A stretch of DNA of 64,000 nucleotides. It comes from Aulosira sp. FACHB-615. Its GTDB lineage: Bacteria; Cyanobacteriota; Cyanobacteriia; Cyanobacteriales; Nostocaceae. Within the stretch, counting starts at the first letter, position 1. Each line of letters starts with the position of its first letter. A program made the translations under genes and the position numbers. Under the pieces are notes generated by a model. That model worked only from the letters and a program-made list of their open reading frames with translations, had not been told where the DNA came from and did not search any database. Of this stretch, positions 18,340 to 28,077 are shown one piece after another. The stretch covers positions 186,001-250,000 of the forward strand of contig NZ_JACJSE010000002.1 in NCBI RefSeq assembly GCF_014698045.1. Direction: 5' to 3'.

Positions 18340-18636
18340 TTAAAACATTAAGCTATGTTCATGATCCCAACATTTATTATCCTGCCAACTTCTGCCAGTA
18401 TGTCTACAGTCAGACTCATTATTAATCCAAGGAATAGATGTCGGATGAGCCGTAGGTAATGAAAGGGCAGAAGTAATTGCAGGAATAACAGAAGAGAGGA
18501 TCATCAAGCTAGAAGTTGATAAAATGATGCAGGAACTTACAAAAAACACGATGTTAATAGAATTAGCAAAAGTTTTGGTGTTTTTTGCTGTGTGTAGTGC
18601 TTGATGAGAATGACTTGGGATACCTGCGAAAGACAT
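18340..18636 (-). CDS. Small exported or membrane-anchored protein with a two-cysteine tail
   Basis: A 98-residue protein. The ATG at 18636 is preceded by AAAGGAG ten bases upstream, a strong ribosome-binding site that supports a real gene. A hydrophobic segment (residues about 28-50, INIVFFVSSCIILSTSSLMI) could be a signal anchor. The short C-terminal part has the pattern DCRHTGRSWQDNKCWDHEHS with two cysteines, tryptophans and histidines that could form a disulfide or metal site. No family is assigned with confidence. It heads the minus-strand run leading to the CBS-PAS kinase. Confidence 0.6.
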   Translation of the reverse strand: MSFAGIPSHSHQALHTAKNTKTFANSINIVFFVSSCIILSTSSLMILSSVIPAITSALSLPTAHPTSIPWINNESDCRHTGRSWQDNKCWDHEHSLMF

Positions 18637-19427
18637 AATTCTACACTCCTTTGGTGATTGTAGCTAAATCTACTTTTCTCAAAGAAACTAACGACAATTA
18701 CAGAAAATCTATTCTTATGTCTAGCTATTAGCTAGGAGGAGAAAGAGTTGAGAATTGGGAGTTAGTGCCAATTGAGAATTAAAAAACCTCAAGGTAGATG
18801 CAGAATTGATTTGAGTTTTTGAATTTAGCTAACTGAAAATTCAAAAGCCCCTGGCAATGACATTAGGAAGTGACTAGCTTCTTTGTCTTTACCATAACTT
18901 TATTATTCAAGTTTTTGAGCAAAAAAGAATCGAGGAAAAACAGGAAATTTGTTACTGATGAATTTGAGAGAATTTACTTGTGTATAAATTTGGGATGAGG
19001 GCGAGAATACGGAGGTGCTTGACTGGATAATCTGAGGATTTACGCAAAAAAACGAAAAATAAGGTTTTGGAACAGGGTGTGGGGGGTGTGGGAAGTGTGG
19101 GGGGTTTGGGGAGTTTGGGGGGAAAGATTTCTTCACCATCCTCCCACCTCCCACCCCCCTTCTCCCTGCGGTTTTGATGATCAGTCTTTTACCGGACATG
19201 ATATGAGTCCTATCTACGGAAAACTGTACGTGGGTTCTTAAGTATGTTTGCGAAACTGATTGGTGAATAGCACGGAATGAGGATGGGGATACAAAAGTTT
19301 ATTATGAAGATGAGGTTTTTTGGGAAGTATAAACATAAGAGAGGTATTGCAACTGTTCTACTTCCCTGTTGAGAGTGGACTGGATTAGTCAAGACCTATA
19401 ATTCTATCGCGTCGGTATCTTTGACTT
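18637..19427. repeat. Intergenic region with a G-run repeat block
   Basis: A 791-bp gap between divergent genes. At about 19026-19165 it holds a degenerate repeat: TTTACGCAAAAAAACG (related to the AGGACTTACGC family) followed by GTGGGGGGTGTGGG-type runs and the stretch AAGATTTCTTCACCATCCTC, shared with about 5175-5200 in inverted orientation. The remainder must contain the promoters of the small protein gene (18636) and of the giant kinase (19428). Open frames across the repeats are low-complexity and are rejected. Confidence 0.5.
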
Positions 19428-22400
19428 ATGAGCGATCGCTCTGCCCTAACTATCTTCTTAATTGATGATTCTGCTGTAGATCGTTATGTCTATCGTCAGT
19501 ATTTACAGCACGACAGATTGCAGTCTTATGAAATTTTAGAATTTGAGACGGCAACACAAGCGATGCTCTGGTGTGAGCAACAAACACCAGATGTAATTTT
19601 GCTGGATTATTTATTGCCAGATGAAGATGGACTAGAGTTTTTGCAACAGTTGAGACAAAAGCTTCAGAATCGGCAATCTGCTGTGATTATGCTCACAGGG
19701 GCTGGCGATGAAATGATCGCCGTTAACGCGATGAAATATGGCGCTCAAGATTACTTGGTGAAAAATCATTTCACGCCCAAAGCCTTACACAATGCCATTC
19801 ATCATGCAGTAGAACGAATACATCTGACTCGCAAGTTAGAACAAATTCAGGAACAACAACAACTGATTGCCACGATCGCTTTACGCATTCGCCAATCTCT
19901 CCAACTCTCAGAAATTCTCAGTACCACAGCCACAGAAGTACGGCAATTTTTACAGGCAGACCGAGTACTGGTTTATCAATTTGAGTCGGATATGAGTGGC
20001 AATATTGTAGCCGAGTCAGTGCTACCTGGCTGGACAATCGCTTTAGGAAGGCAAATTCAAGATACCTGCTTTCAACAGGGTGGAGGGCGTGATTATCACC
20101 AAGGCACAAAAAGAGCCGTCGATAATATTTATCAAGCCGGTTTAACCAAATGTCATTTACATCTTTTAGAACAATTTGAAGTCAAAGCTTATCTCGTAGT
20201 CCCAATTTTGGTCAAAGAGCAATTATGGGGATTATTAATTGCTCAACAATGCAGCAATTTTCGCCACTGGCAAGCGGTAGAGTTGGACTTGTTAGATCAA
20301 TTAGGGGTGCAAATTGCGATCGCCATTCAACAAGCCAGTGCTTATGAACAATTAAAAACAGAACTAGCAGAACGAAGACGTGCCGAATCAGCCTTAAAAG
20401 CCAGTGAAGAGAAACTCAAGCTGACCTTAAATTTTACGGGGATTGGCTATTGGGAGTGGAATCCCATTACTAATCAAATCGTTGCCAGCCAAAACGCTAT
20501 TCACGGAGTTATCAATAGTATCAATGATTTACTATTGACTTTAGAAGAATGGTTGAGTTATGTACATCCAGAAGATCGGCAATGGGTGGAACAGAAATTG
20601 AGACAGGCGATCGCCACCCAAAACGATTATGCTGTGGAATACCGCGTGATTTGGCAAGATAGGAGCATTCACTGGGTATCCGTGAAGGGTAGGGGAATCT
20701 ATAACAAGACTGGACAACTGCTCAGAATGCTAGGCGTGTTGACAGACATTACTGAACGCAAACACTCAGAAGCAGAACGGCAGCAATCAGAAATGCTGCG
20801 AATGGAATTAAATCTCCTAGAACAAATTCTCGAAGTTAGTCTAGCAGGTTATTGGGACTGGGATATTCCCAACAATCAAGAGTACCTCAGCCCCACCTTC
20901 AAGCAAATGTTTGGCTACGCAGATCATGAATTGCCCAACACGCCAGAAACATGGCAAAGGCTGATTTTTCCAGAAGATTTAGCCAGTTCCCTAGAAATGT
21001 TCCAGCAGCATGTTCAAAGTCATGGCAAAATCCCTTATCACAGTGAGTTACGATATCAACATAAAGATGGTTCTACTGTGTGGGTCATTTGTTCTGGGCG
21101 CGTCATTGCCTGGGATCAAGAAGGTAATCCCCTGCGAATGATTGGTTGTCATGTTGACATTACCCAACGTAAACAAATCGAAGCCCAATTAATTGCCGTC
21201 AATCGCTTGCAACAAGCCATTTTAGATGGCAGCGACTATGCAATTATTTTCAATAACTGCAATGGTATCCAAACCTTTAACAAAGCTGCTCAAACAATGT
21301 TGGGCTACACAGCAGATGAAGTGATCAATCAAATCAAGCCCACTGTGTTTCATGATCCAGAAGAACTCCAACAACGAGCAGTAGAGCTTTCTGCAAAACT
21401 AGGGAGAGAAATTGCCCCAGGGACAGAATTTTTTATGACTGTCACTCAAAATGGCAATACCTATGAAAATGAATGGACTTACATTCGCAAAGATGGGACT
21501 CGCTTCCCTGTATTTTTGTCAATAAAAACCTTGCTCGATATAGAAGGTAATAACATCGGATTTTTAGGGATTGCCAAAGACATTACCGAGCAGAAACAAA
21601 TTGAAGCCGCCCTCAAAGAAAGCCAACGTCGTTATGAAACTTTAACAGAAGCTGCGCCAGTGGCAATTTTCCGGCTGGATACCACTGGTCAATGTCTTTA
21701 CGTGAATGATTACTGGAGCAAGCTCACAGGTAGACCAACATCAGAGGCGATAGCACTGGGTTGGTTAGAAAGTTTACATCCCGAAGACCGCGATTGTTTG
21801 TGGATGCAGTTATCCCAGGGACTTTGGCAAATTCGCCAAGAAGGTAGATATTTACATCCAGATGGCAGTATCACTTGGTTTTACTTGCAACTCCTCGCAG
21901 AAAGTAATCCTTTCGGCAATATTATTAGTTACATTGGCACTTTTACCGACATCACTGAACGCAAACAAGCAGAAGAAGCACTCAAAGAAAGCGAAAGTCG
22001 TTATGCCCATTTAACAGAAGCTGCGCCTGTGGGGATTTTCCGCATGGATGCTGCTGGTCAATGTATTTATGTCAACGATCGCTGGAGCGAAATGACTGGT
22101 AGACCAACACAGTCTGCATTAGGTCTGGGGTGGTTAGCAGCAATTCACCCAGAAGACCGCGATCGCTTAAAGCAAGAATGGGAACTTACATTTGATCAGG
22201 AAACTGTTGACTTCCGAGAATACTATGAAAGTGAAGGTAGACATCTGCGCCCAGATGGTAGTATTAGCTGGTTTTATGTCCAGGGAGTACCCGAAATTGA
22301 TAGTAACGGCAGTGTTAGTGGCTACATCGGCACATTAACAGATATTAGCGATCGCCGTCAGGCAGAAGAAGCCCTACAAGATAGTGAACACCGTTATGCT

Positions 22401-25400
22401 ACCCTAGCTAAAGCCGCGCCTGTGGCTATTTTTCGACTAGATGCCGCAGGTAATTGTGTCTACATTAATGATCGCTGGAGTGAAATGACAGGTAGACCCA
22501 CATCAGCCGGATTAGGAACTGGTTGGTTAGATGCTATACACCCAGAAGATAGCGATCGCATTCTCCAGAAATGGTTTGCGGCAGATTTAGCACCAAACGA
22601 ACTGTTTGACAACGAAGGTAGACATCTGCTTCCCGATGGTAGTGTGAAGTGGTTTCACTGCTATGTGTTAGCCGAGACTAACGCCAATGGAGAAGTAATT
22701 GGTTATATCGGCACACTCACAGATATTACCAGTCGCAAACAAACCGAAGAACAACTGCATCACCTCTCAGAAAGACTGACTTTAGCACTGCAATCAGGGA
22801 AATTTGGGATTTGGGAATATGATTTTGCCGAAGCAAAACAAATTTGGGATGACCAAATGTATGAACTGTATGGGTTGAGTCCAGGGGAGTTTAGTGGTAC
22901 TTATGATGCTTGGTTGAACTTCTTGTACCCAGAAGATTGGGATTATATGTTGGCAAGTATCCAGCAAGCGATTGACGGTAAGCAAGAATATGATGTTGAG
23001 TTTCGGATCATTCAACCCAGTGGAGCAATTCGCTTCCTCAAAGGCTATGGTATTCTCAAGCGTGACGCGCAAGGTGAACCTGTACGAGTGATTGGCGTAA
23101 ACTTTGACATCACCGATCACAAACAAGCAGAACAAGAACTGATTCGCAACCGAGATTTGCGGGAAGCAATTTTTAACGAATCAGCCGATGCAATTTTCTT
23201 AGTTGATTGGTCTACTCTACTCACCTTAGATTGTAATCGTCGGGCTGTAGAACTATTTGAAGCAGCAAACAAAACTGAATTAATTAATATTAATGGTCAG
23301 GCACTCCAGCGCCAACCATTCACTGCCCAGGAAACCCAGGCAATTATGGCAGAAATGGAGTGTCAAGGAGTCTGGAGCCGCGAAATTGAATATGTAACCT
23401 TAAAAGGCAATATTTTTTGGGGAAACACTGCCGCCAAACCAATTACTGTCGCCGGACGTACTATGAATATAGTGCGGATAACTGACATTAGCGATCGCAA
23501 ACAAGCCCAAGAAGCCCTGGCGAAATATGCCCATGAAGTTGAAGATTTATATAATAATGCTCCTTGTGGCTATCATTCCCTAGATCAAGAAGGTCTGTTT
23601 ATTAAAGTCAACGAAACAGAATTGCAATGGTTGGGCTACAGTCGTGCAGAAATGATTGGTCAACCATTAGTCAACTTTTTCACCGCCGATAGTCGCTTGG
23701 CCTTTGAGCAGAACTATCCTCGCTTCAAACAGCAGGGCTGGGCTAAAGACTTAGAGTATGAAATGGTGTGTAAAGATGGCACAATCTTGCCAGTATTGAT
23801 TAACGCTACGGCGGTGAAAGATGCTGATGGTAATTATTTATATAACCGCGCCACTTTATTTGATATTAGCGATCGCAAACAAGCCGAAGAAGAACTCCGA
23901 CAAACCAATAAGCAACTGGTGAACACAAATATCGAACTGGCTCGCGCCACTCGACTCAAAGACGAATTTTTGGCAAACATGAGCCATGAATTACGGACAC
24001 CACTGAATGCAATTTTAGGGATGTCAGAGGGTTTGCAAGAAAGTGTGTTTGGCTCACTCAATGAACGCCAAGTCAAAGCGATCGCCACCATTGAACGCAG
24101 TGGTAGACATTTACTTGAACTCATCAATGACATCCTCGACTTATCAAAAATTGAGTCTGGCAAGCTGGAATTGCAATTAAGTGATGTTTCTGTCAGAAGT
24201 TTGTGTGATGCAAGTCTCACCTTTGTCAAACAAATGGCGTTAAAAAAGAATATCCGCCTCAATACTTGTATTGATGGCAACATCGACAGTATCCAAGTAG
24301 ATGAGCGCCGTCTACGTCAAGTACTGATCAACCTACTAAGCAACGCTGTCAAATTCACCCCAGAAGGAGGTTCTGTCACCATCGAAGTCCGGCAGGAAAC
24401 AACAGAAATCACTTCAGCCACCAATAATGCCCATCTGTACTTTCATGTGATTGATACGGGTATTGGCATTGCCCCAGAAGAAATCGGTAAATTGTTTCAG
24501 CCCTTCGTTCAGCTTGACAGTAGCCTGAACCGCCACTACAATGGCACCGGTTTAGGTTTGGCACTGGTACAGCGCATTGTCAATCTGCATGGGGGAACAG
24601 TCTCAGTTAGCAGTAAAGTTGGCGAAGGAAGTTGTTTTACTGTCCGCGTTCCCAGTCATAGCAGTGAGCATATAGTTACAACACCAATCATTACTGCTCC
24701 CTTACCCAGCCATAGCTGGCCTGTGGAAAATGCTCAGGTTTTGATTATCGAAGATTCTGTCGCAGCAGCAGATCAAATTACTCGCTACTTCCAGGAAATG
24801 GGAATCCAACCCATTACCTATCCTCAAGGCGAAGGAGCCGTAGAAGAAGTGCTACGGGTGCAACCTGCCTTAGTCATTTTGGATTTGCAACTACCTAACC
24901 TATCGGGTTGGGATGTGCTTCATCAACTCAAGACTCATCCCCAAACTCAAAATATTCCTGTGATTATCTTTTCTGTCGTTGATGAGCGTCTTAAAGGACT
25001 AGCTCAGGGCGCATTTGAATATTTAGTGAAACCGATTACCCGCGAGCAACTCCAGTCTACTATTGGCAAGCTGCGAAATTCTTCGGCTGCGGCAGAGCAG
25101 AATCTCAATTTAGCACCTGCGGCAACTTTAGCTAATCCAGTGATTTTGTTAGTAGAAGATAATCAAGCAAATATTGATACGATGTCTGGTTATCTGGCAA
25201 GTCGAGGCTATGATTTGATATTTGCCCACAATGGACAACAAGCTATTGATTTGGTGACAATTCATCGCCCAGACTTAATTGTGATGGATATTCAAATGCC
25301 GGGAATGGATGGCTTAGAGGCTATGCGTCGCATCCGTGGTGATCAGCAGTTTATGAATATCCCGATGATTGCCCTGACAGCTTTAGCTATGCCGGGCGAT

Positions 25401-25502
25401 CGCGAAACTTGTTTAGCTGCTGGTGCTAACGAATATTTAACCAAACCCGTAAAACTTAAACAACTGGTAGCCACCATTCAAACACTTTTAGGAAGATCGT
25501 AA
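19428..25502 (+). CDS. Giant hybrid histidine kinase: REC, bilin-type GAF, nine PAS, HisKA, HATPase, two REC
   Basis: A 2,024-residue cytosolic hybrid kinase. It opens with a receiver (Asp60 in VILLDYLLPDEDG). A GAF domain follows (about 145-305) of the phytochrome/cyanobacteriochrome kind: ADRVLVYQFESDMSG, then GLTKCHLHLLEQF with the Cys242-His243 pair that attaches bilin in cyanobacteriochromes, then VVPILVKEQLWGLLI. About nine PAS domains occupy residues 323-1485; three of them (733-847, 854-977, 984-1106) are near-copies. The core has phospho-His1520 (MSHELRTPLNAIL), DTGIGI and GTGLGLALVQ. Two C-terminal receivers carry Asp1819 and Asp1954. A small receiver-kinase gene begins nine bases after its stop. 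Light sensing is inferred from the Cys-His motif only. Confidence 0.93.
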   Translation: MSDRSALTIFLIDDSAVDRYVYRQYLQHDRLQSYEILEFETATQAMLWCEQQTPDVILLDYLLPDEDGLEFLQQLRQKLQNRQSAVIMLTGAGDEMIAVNAMKYGAQDYLVKNHFTPKALHNAIHHAVERIHLTRKLEQIQEQQQLIATIALRIRQSLQLSEILSTTATEVRQFLQADRVLVYQFESDMSGNIVAESVLPGWTIALGRQIQDTCFQQGGGRDYHQGTKRAVDNIYQAGLTKCHLHLLEQFEVKAYLVVPILVKEQLWGLLIAQQCSNFRHWQAVELDLLDQLGVQIAIAIQQASAYEQLKTELAERRRAESALKASEEKLKLTLNFTGIGYWEWNPITNQIVASQNAIHGVINSINDLLLTLEEWLSYVHPEDRQWVEQKLRQAIATQNDYAVEYRVIWQDRSIHWVSVKGRGIYNKTGQLLRMLGVLTDITERKHSEAERQQSEMLRMELNLLEQILEVSLAGYWDWDIPNNQEYLSPTFKQMFGYADHELPNTPETWQRLIFPEDLASSLEMFQQHVQSHGKIPYHSELRYQHKDGSTVWVICSGRVIAWDQEGNPLRMIGCHVDITQRKQIEAQLIAVNRLQQAILDGSDYAIIFNNCNGIQTFNKAAQTMLGYTADEVINQIKPTVFHDPEELQQRAVELSAKLGREIAPGTEFFMTVTQNGNTYENEWTYIRKDGTRFPVFLSIKTLLDIEGNNIGFLGIAKDITEQKQIEAALKESQRRYETLTEAAPVAIFRLDTTGQCLYVNDYWSKLTGRPTSEAIALGWLESLHPEDRDCLWMQLSQGLWQIRQEGRYLHPDGSITWFYLQLLAESNPFGNIISYIGTFTDITERKQAEEALKESESRYAHLTEAAPVGIFRMDAAGQCIYVNDRWSEMTGRPTQSALGLGWLAAIHPEDRDRLKQEWELTFDQETVDFREYYESEGRHLRPDGSISWFYVQGVPEIDSNGSVSGYIGTLTDISDRRQAEEALQDSEHRYATLAKAAPVAIFRLDAAGNCVYINDRWSEMTGRPTSAGLGTGWLDAIHPEDSDRILQKWFAADLAPNELFDNEGRHLLPDGSVKWFHCYVLAETNANGEVIGYIGTLTDITSRKQTEEQLHHLSERLTLALQSGKFGIWEYDFAEAKQIWDDQMYELYGLSPGEFSGTYDAWLNFLYPEDWDYMLASIQQAIDGKQEYDVEFRIIQPSGAIRFLKGYGILKRDAQGEPVRVIGVNFDITDHKQAEQELIRNRDLREAIFNESADAIFLVDWSTLLTLDCNRRAVELFEAANKTELININGQALQRQPFTAQETQAIMAEMECQGVWSREIEYVTLKGNIFWGNTAAKPITVAGRTMNIVRITDISDRKQAQEALAKYAHEVEDLYNNAPCGYHSLDQEGLFIKVNETELQWLGYSRAEMIGQPLVNFFTADSRLAFEQNYPRFKQQGWAKDLEYEMVCKDGTILPVLINATAVKDADGNYLYNRATLFDISDRKQAEEELRQTNKQLVNTNIELARATRLKDEFLANMSHELRTPLNAILGMSEGLQESVFGSLNERQVKAIATIERSGRHLLELINDILDLSKIESGKLELQLSDVSVRSLCDASLTFVKQMALKKNIRLNTCIDGNIDSIQVDERRLRQVLINLLSNAVKFTPEGGSVTIEVRQETTEITSATNNAHLYFHVIDTGIGIAPEEIGKLFQPFVQLDSSLNRHYNGTGLGLALVQRIVNLHGGTVSVSSKVGEGSCFTVRVPSHSSEHIVTTPIITAPLPSHSWPVENAQVLIIEDSVAAADQITRYFQEMGIQPITYPQGEGAVEEVLRVQPALVILDLQLPNLSGWDVLHQLKTHPQTQNIPVIIFSVVDERLKGLAQGAFEYLVKPITREQLQSTIGKLRNSSAAAEQNLNLAPAATLANPVILLVEDNQANIDTMSGYLASRGYDLIFAHNGQQAIDLVTIHRPDLIVMDIQMPGMDGLEAMRRIRGDQQFMNIPMIALTALAMPGDRETCLAAGANEYLTKPVKLKQLVATIQTLLGRS

Positions 25503-25511
25503 AACTTTTCG

Positions 25512-26582
25512 ATGAAGACTCAACCCACTATTTTAGTTATTGATGATGAACCGGATAACTTTGATGTTGTTGAAACTTTGCTGGATGGTGAAAACTACCA
25601 GTTACACTATTCTCCTGATGGTCAACAAGCCCTAAGTCGTCTTGATAATTTTCAGCCTGATTTGATTTTGTTGGATGTAATGATGCCTGATATGGATGGG
25701 ATGGAAGTTTGCAAACGCATCAAGTCCCAACCCAAGTGGCAAGCAGTCCCGATTATTATGGTGACGGCATTAACGGCAAAGGAAGATTTAGCTCGATGTC
25801 TGGCTACGGGTGCAGATGACTTTATTAGTAAACCCGTCAACCGGGTAGAATTACGTGCCAGAGTTCATTCCATGTTGCGAATTAAGCAGCAGTATGACAG
25901 CCTGCAATTATTACTCAAACTGCGCGAAGACATGGTAAACATGATTGTCCATGATTTGCGAAATCCCCTGGCCAGTATTGTTTTAGGGGCTGAAATGCTG
26001 AAATTCCCTAGCTTATCTCAAAAACAGCAACAAGGCAAAGTCGAGCAAATTTTACTGGCTGGACAACAACTCCAATCTTTAATTGATAGCTTGTTGTTGA
26101 TGGCGAAGCTGGAATCAGGCAAAATGGTTCTCAATTACAGTCAAGTAGATTTACATTCTTTGTGTAAATCAGCATTATCAGATGTGGAAGCGATCGCTGC
26201 TCAAAAGAAAATCACCTTAATTAGTGAATTACCAAACCCCGGTGACACAATTGAAATCGATGCTTTAATGTTCCGCCGCGTTTTAGATAATTTATTCACG
26301 AATGCCATTAAGTTTTCCCCATCCAACTCACAAGTTACCTTGCGTGCAGAATATTTACCAACAGGCGGGGCTAAATTACAAGTGATTGATTCTGGTAAAG
26401 GGGTTTCTGAAGATTTACGCAAAATTATTTTTGAGAAATATGAAGTAGGAACCAGGATGCCTGATGTGTCACAAATTGGCTTAGGATTAGCTTTTTGTAA
26501 AATGGCAGTCGAGGCACATTGCGGCACAATTACCATTGAAAATAATCAATCTAGGGGTAGTATCTTTACAGTCACAATTTAA
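25512..26582 (+). CDS. Receiver-histidine kinase hybrid (REC-HisKA-HATPase)
   Basis: A 356-residue cytosolic protein, co-directional with the giant hybrid kinase and only nine bases downstream, so almost certainly co-transcribed. The receiver has Asp55 (LILLDVMMPDMDG) and Lys in ISKPVN. The dimer helix has phospho-His147 in MIVHDLRNPLASI. The ATPase domain contains NLFTNAIKFSP, DSGKGV and a G2 box reduced to IGLGLAFCKMAV. The likely role is to take phosphate from the giant kinase's receivers and alter its own kinase activity. A final output regulator is not encoded nearby. Confidence 0.92.
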   Translation: MKTQPTILVIDDEPDNFDVVETLLDGENYQLHYSPDGQQALSRLDNFQPDLILLDVMMPDMDGMEVCKRIKSQPKWQAVPIIMVTALTAKEDLARCLATGADDFISKPVNRVELRARVHSMLRIKQQYDSLQLLLKLREDMVNMIVHDLRNPLASIVLGAEMLKFPSLSQKQQQGKVEQILLAGQQLQSLIDSLLLMAKLESGKMVLNYSQVDLHSLCKSALSDVEAIAAQKKITLISELPNPGDTIEIDALMFRRVLDNLFTNAIKFSPSNSQVTLRAEYLPTGGAKLQVIDSGKGVSEDLRKIIFEKYEVGTRMPDVSQIGLGLAFCKMAVEAHCGTITIENNQSRGSIFTVTI

Positions 26583-26647
26583 AATAATTCGGCATGAACC
26601 TATCTCTAATTCCTTGGCACTGACCTATCATCATCAAAAATTAATTA

Positions 26648-27406
26648 TTATCCCAAATAAGCTTTTTTCACCCGCTCATCACTAATTAATTCTGATGCTG
26701 CACCTGTTAAAGTGATAGAACCAGCTTCGAGTACATATCCCCGGTCAGCAATTTGTAAGGCTAAATTTGCGTTCTGCTCAACTAATAAAATAGTTACACC
26801 TGTCGCCCTTAAATTTTCAATAATTGCGAAGATTTCTTTGACAATTGCTGGTGCTAAACCCAAGCTTGGCTCATCTAACAATAACAATTGTGGTCTACTC
26901 ATTAAAGCCCTTGCGATCGCCAACATTTGTTGTTCACCACCACTGAGAGTTCCGGCTAACTGATTGCGGCGTTGTAGCAATCGCGGAAATAACTCAAATT
27001 GACGTTGAATATCAGCTTTAATTTCTGCTTGATTAGAACGGATATAAGCACCTAATAATAAATTATCAAAAACAGTTTGCTTTGCCAAAACTCTCCGCCC
27101 TTCTGGACAATGGGCAATCCCCAATTTCACAACTTCATGAGGTTGACGGCGGGTAATATTGCGTCCACTATAAATAATTTCGCCACGCACAGGATTAACT
27201 ATTTTGGATATAGCTCTGAGTGTAGTAGTTTTACCAGCACCATTCGCACCAATTAAAGTAACTACCTCACCTTTATTAATAGTTAAATTAATCTTTTTCA
27301 GTGCTTGAATCCCGCCATAATTTACATCCAAATTTTGAACATCCAAAATCTTAAAATCTTCTGTATTTTCATATCGGCGTTCATCGGCGTTCATCGGTGG
27401 TTGCAT
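26648..27406 (-). CDS. ABC transporter ATP-binding protein, LivF type
   Basis: A 252-residue ATPase of the branched-chain/neutral amino acid uptake class. It has Walker A GANGAGKT (53-60), the signature LSGGEQQMLAIARALM, Walker B LLLLDEPSLGLAP, and the H-loop region VEQNANLALQIADRGYVLE. These match LivF-type proteins, such as the ATPases of cyanobacterial Nat amino acid transporters, and less closely urea transporters. No permease, LivG-type ATPase or binding protein is adjacent, so it must work with components encoded elsewhere. The first about 18 residues (with MNADERR) are encoded by a short tandem CGGCGTTCAT repeat and are probably not part of the ancestral protein; only Met1 and Met5 are available as ATG starts. 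Confidence 0.9.
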   Translation of the reverse strand: MQPPMNADERRYENTEDFKILDVQNLDVNYGGIQALKKINLTINKGEVVTLIGANGAGKTTTLRAISKIVNPVRGEIIYSGRNITRRQPHEVVKLGIAHCPEGRRVLAKQTVFDNLLLGAYIRSNQAEIKADIQRQFELFPRLLQRRNQLAGTLSGGEQQMLAIARALMSRPQLLLLDEPSLGLAPAIVKEIFAIIENLRATGVTILLVEQNANLALQIADRGYVLEAGSITLTGAASELISDERVKKAYLG

Positions 27407-27444
27407 CTCAAAAGTATCTATAAAAAATTATCTACCTTTGTGAA

Positions 27445-28077
27445 TCATTTTTGTGTGGATACAAGAAAGTTCCGCAACCATCTAATTGCTTCGCTTGTCG
27501 TGTCTTCCCGCGCAATTCGGAAACAGTGCTGTACAATTTCTGGAATGTTAGGAAAATAACTGCTTTCACTCAGTGTATAATCTTCCCCTTGTAACCTATA
27601 AATTAACAACTGTTTATTTCTCAGCAGCCAGACCTCCGGCACTTTATATACTAAATAATCATTAACATCGGTATAACTAGTAACATCTATTTCAATGGCT
27701 AAATCTGGCGGCGGATCATTTTGCCAATCAATCCAGCTTTTACCGACTGCTGATTGCCAATTTTCAATATAAAAGCAAAAATCAGGCTCAATACCGCTAA
27801 CCTCTGGCAAACTCATGGTGATGGGTGTAAACGACTCATACTTACGGTTTAAATAGTCAAGTATAGTTATTGCAACCAACGCCAGTAAGCTTGTATCTCT
27901 TCCATGTTCTGGTAATGGTGCCATCAATAAAATCTCCCCTGGTCGATATTTAATCCGAGGGATGGAGCGATCGCCTAACACTGATACCATTCTTTGATAG
28001 TCTTGCCAGTTTCCCAAAAGTTTCAGGACAGCGCCAGCAGGGAGATGAATTTTTTCTGATGTAACTACGGTATTCAT
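27445..28077 (-). CDS. Uma2 family endonuclease (DUF820)
   Basis: A 210-residue member of the Uma2 family, which has a PD-(D/E)XK restriction-endonuclease fold and is greatly expanded in cyanobacteria. The diagnostic blocks are GIEPDFCFYIEN, then NDPPPDLAIEIDVTS with the acidic pair, followed by VPEVWLLRNKQLLIYRL. Biological function of the family is unknown; most members stand alone and have no demonstrated target. It is most like the protein at 55151-55786 in this window (shared DPPPDLAIE.DITS and EVWL.. pattern). It lies 38 bp upstream of the LivF-type gene on the same strand; the two are unlikely to be functionally linked. Confidence 0.88.
   Translation of the reverse strand: MNTVVTSEKIHLPAGAVLKLLGNWQDYQRMVSVLGDRSIPRIKYRPGEILLMAPLPEHGRDTSLLALVAITILDYLNRKYESFTPITMSLPEVSGIEPDFCFYIENWQSAVGKSWIDWQNDPPPDLAIEIDVTSYTDVNDYLVYKVPEVWLLRNKQLLIYRLQGEDYTLSESSYFPNIPEIVQHCFRIAREDTTSEAIRWLRNFLVSTQK

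Noticed and set aside
18903..19392. Two minus-strand open frames (98 and 60 codons)
   Set aside because: The first translates the G-run repeat into proline/histidine repeats; the second has no start site support or domain.
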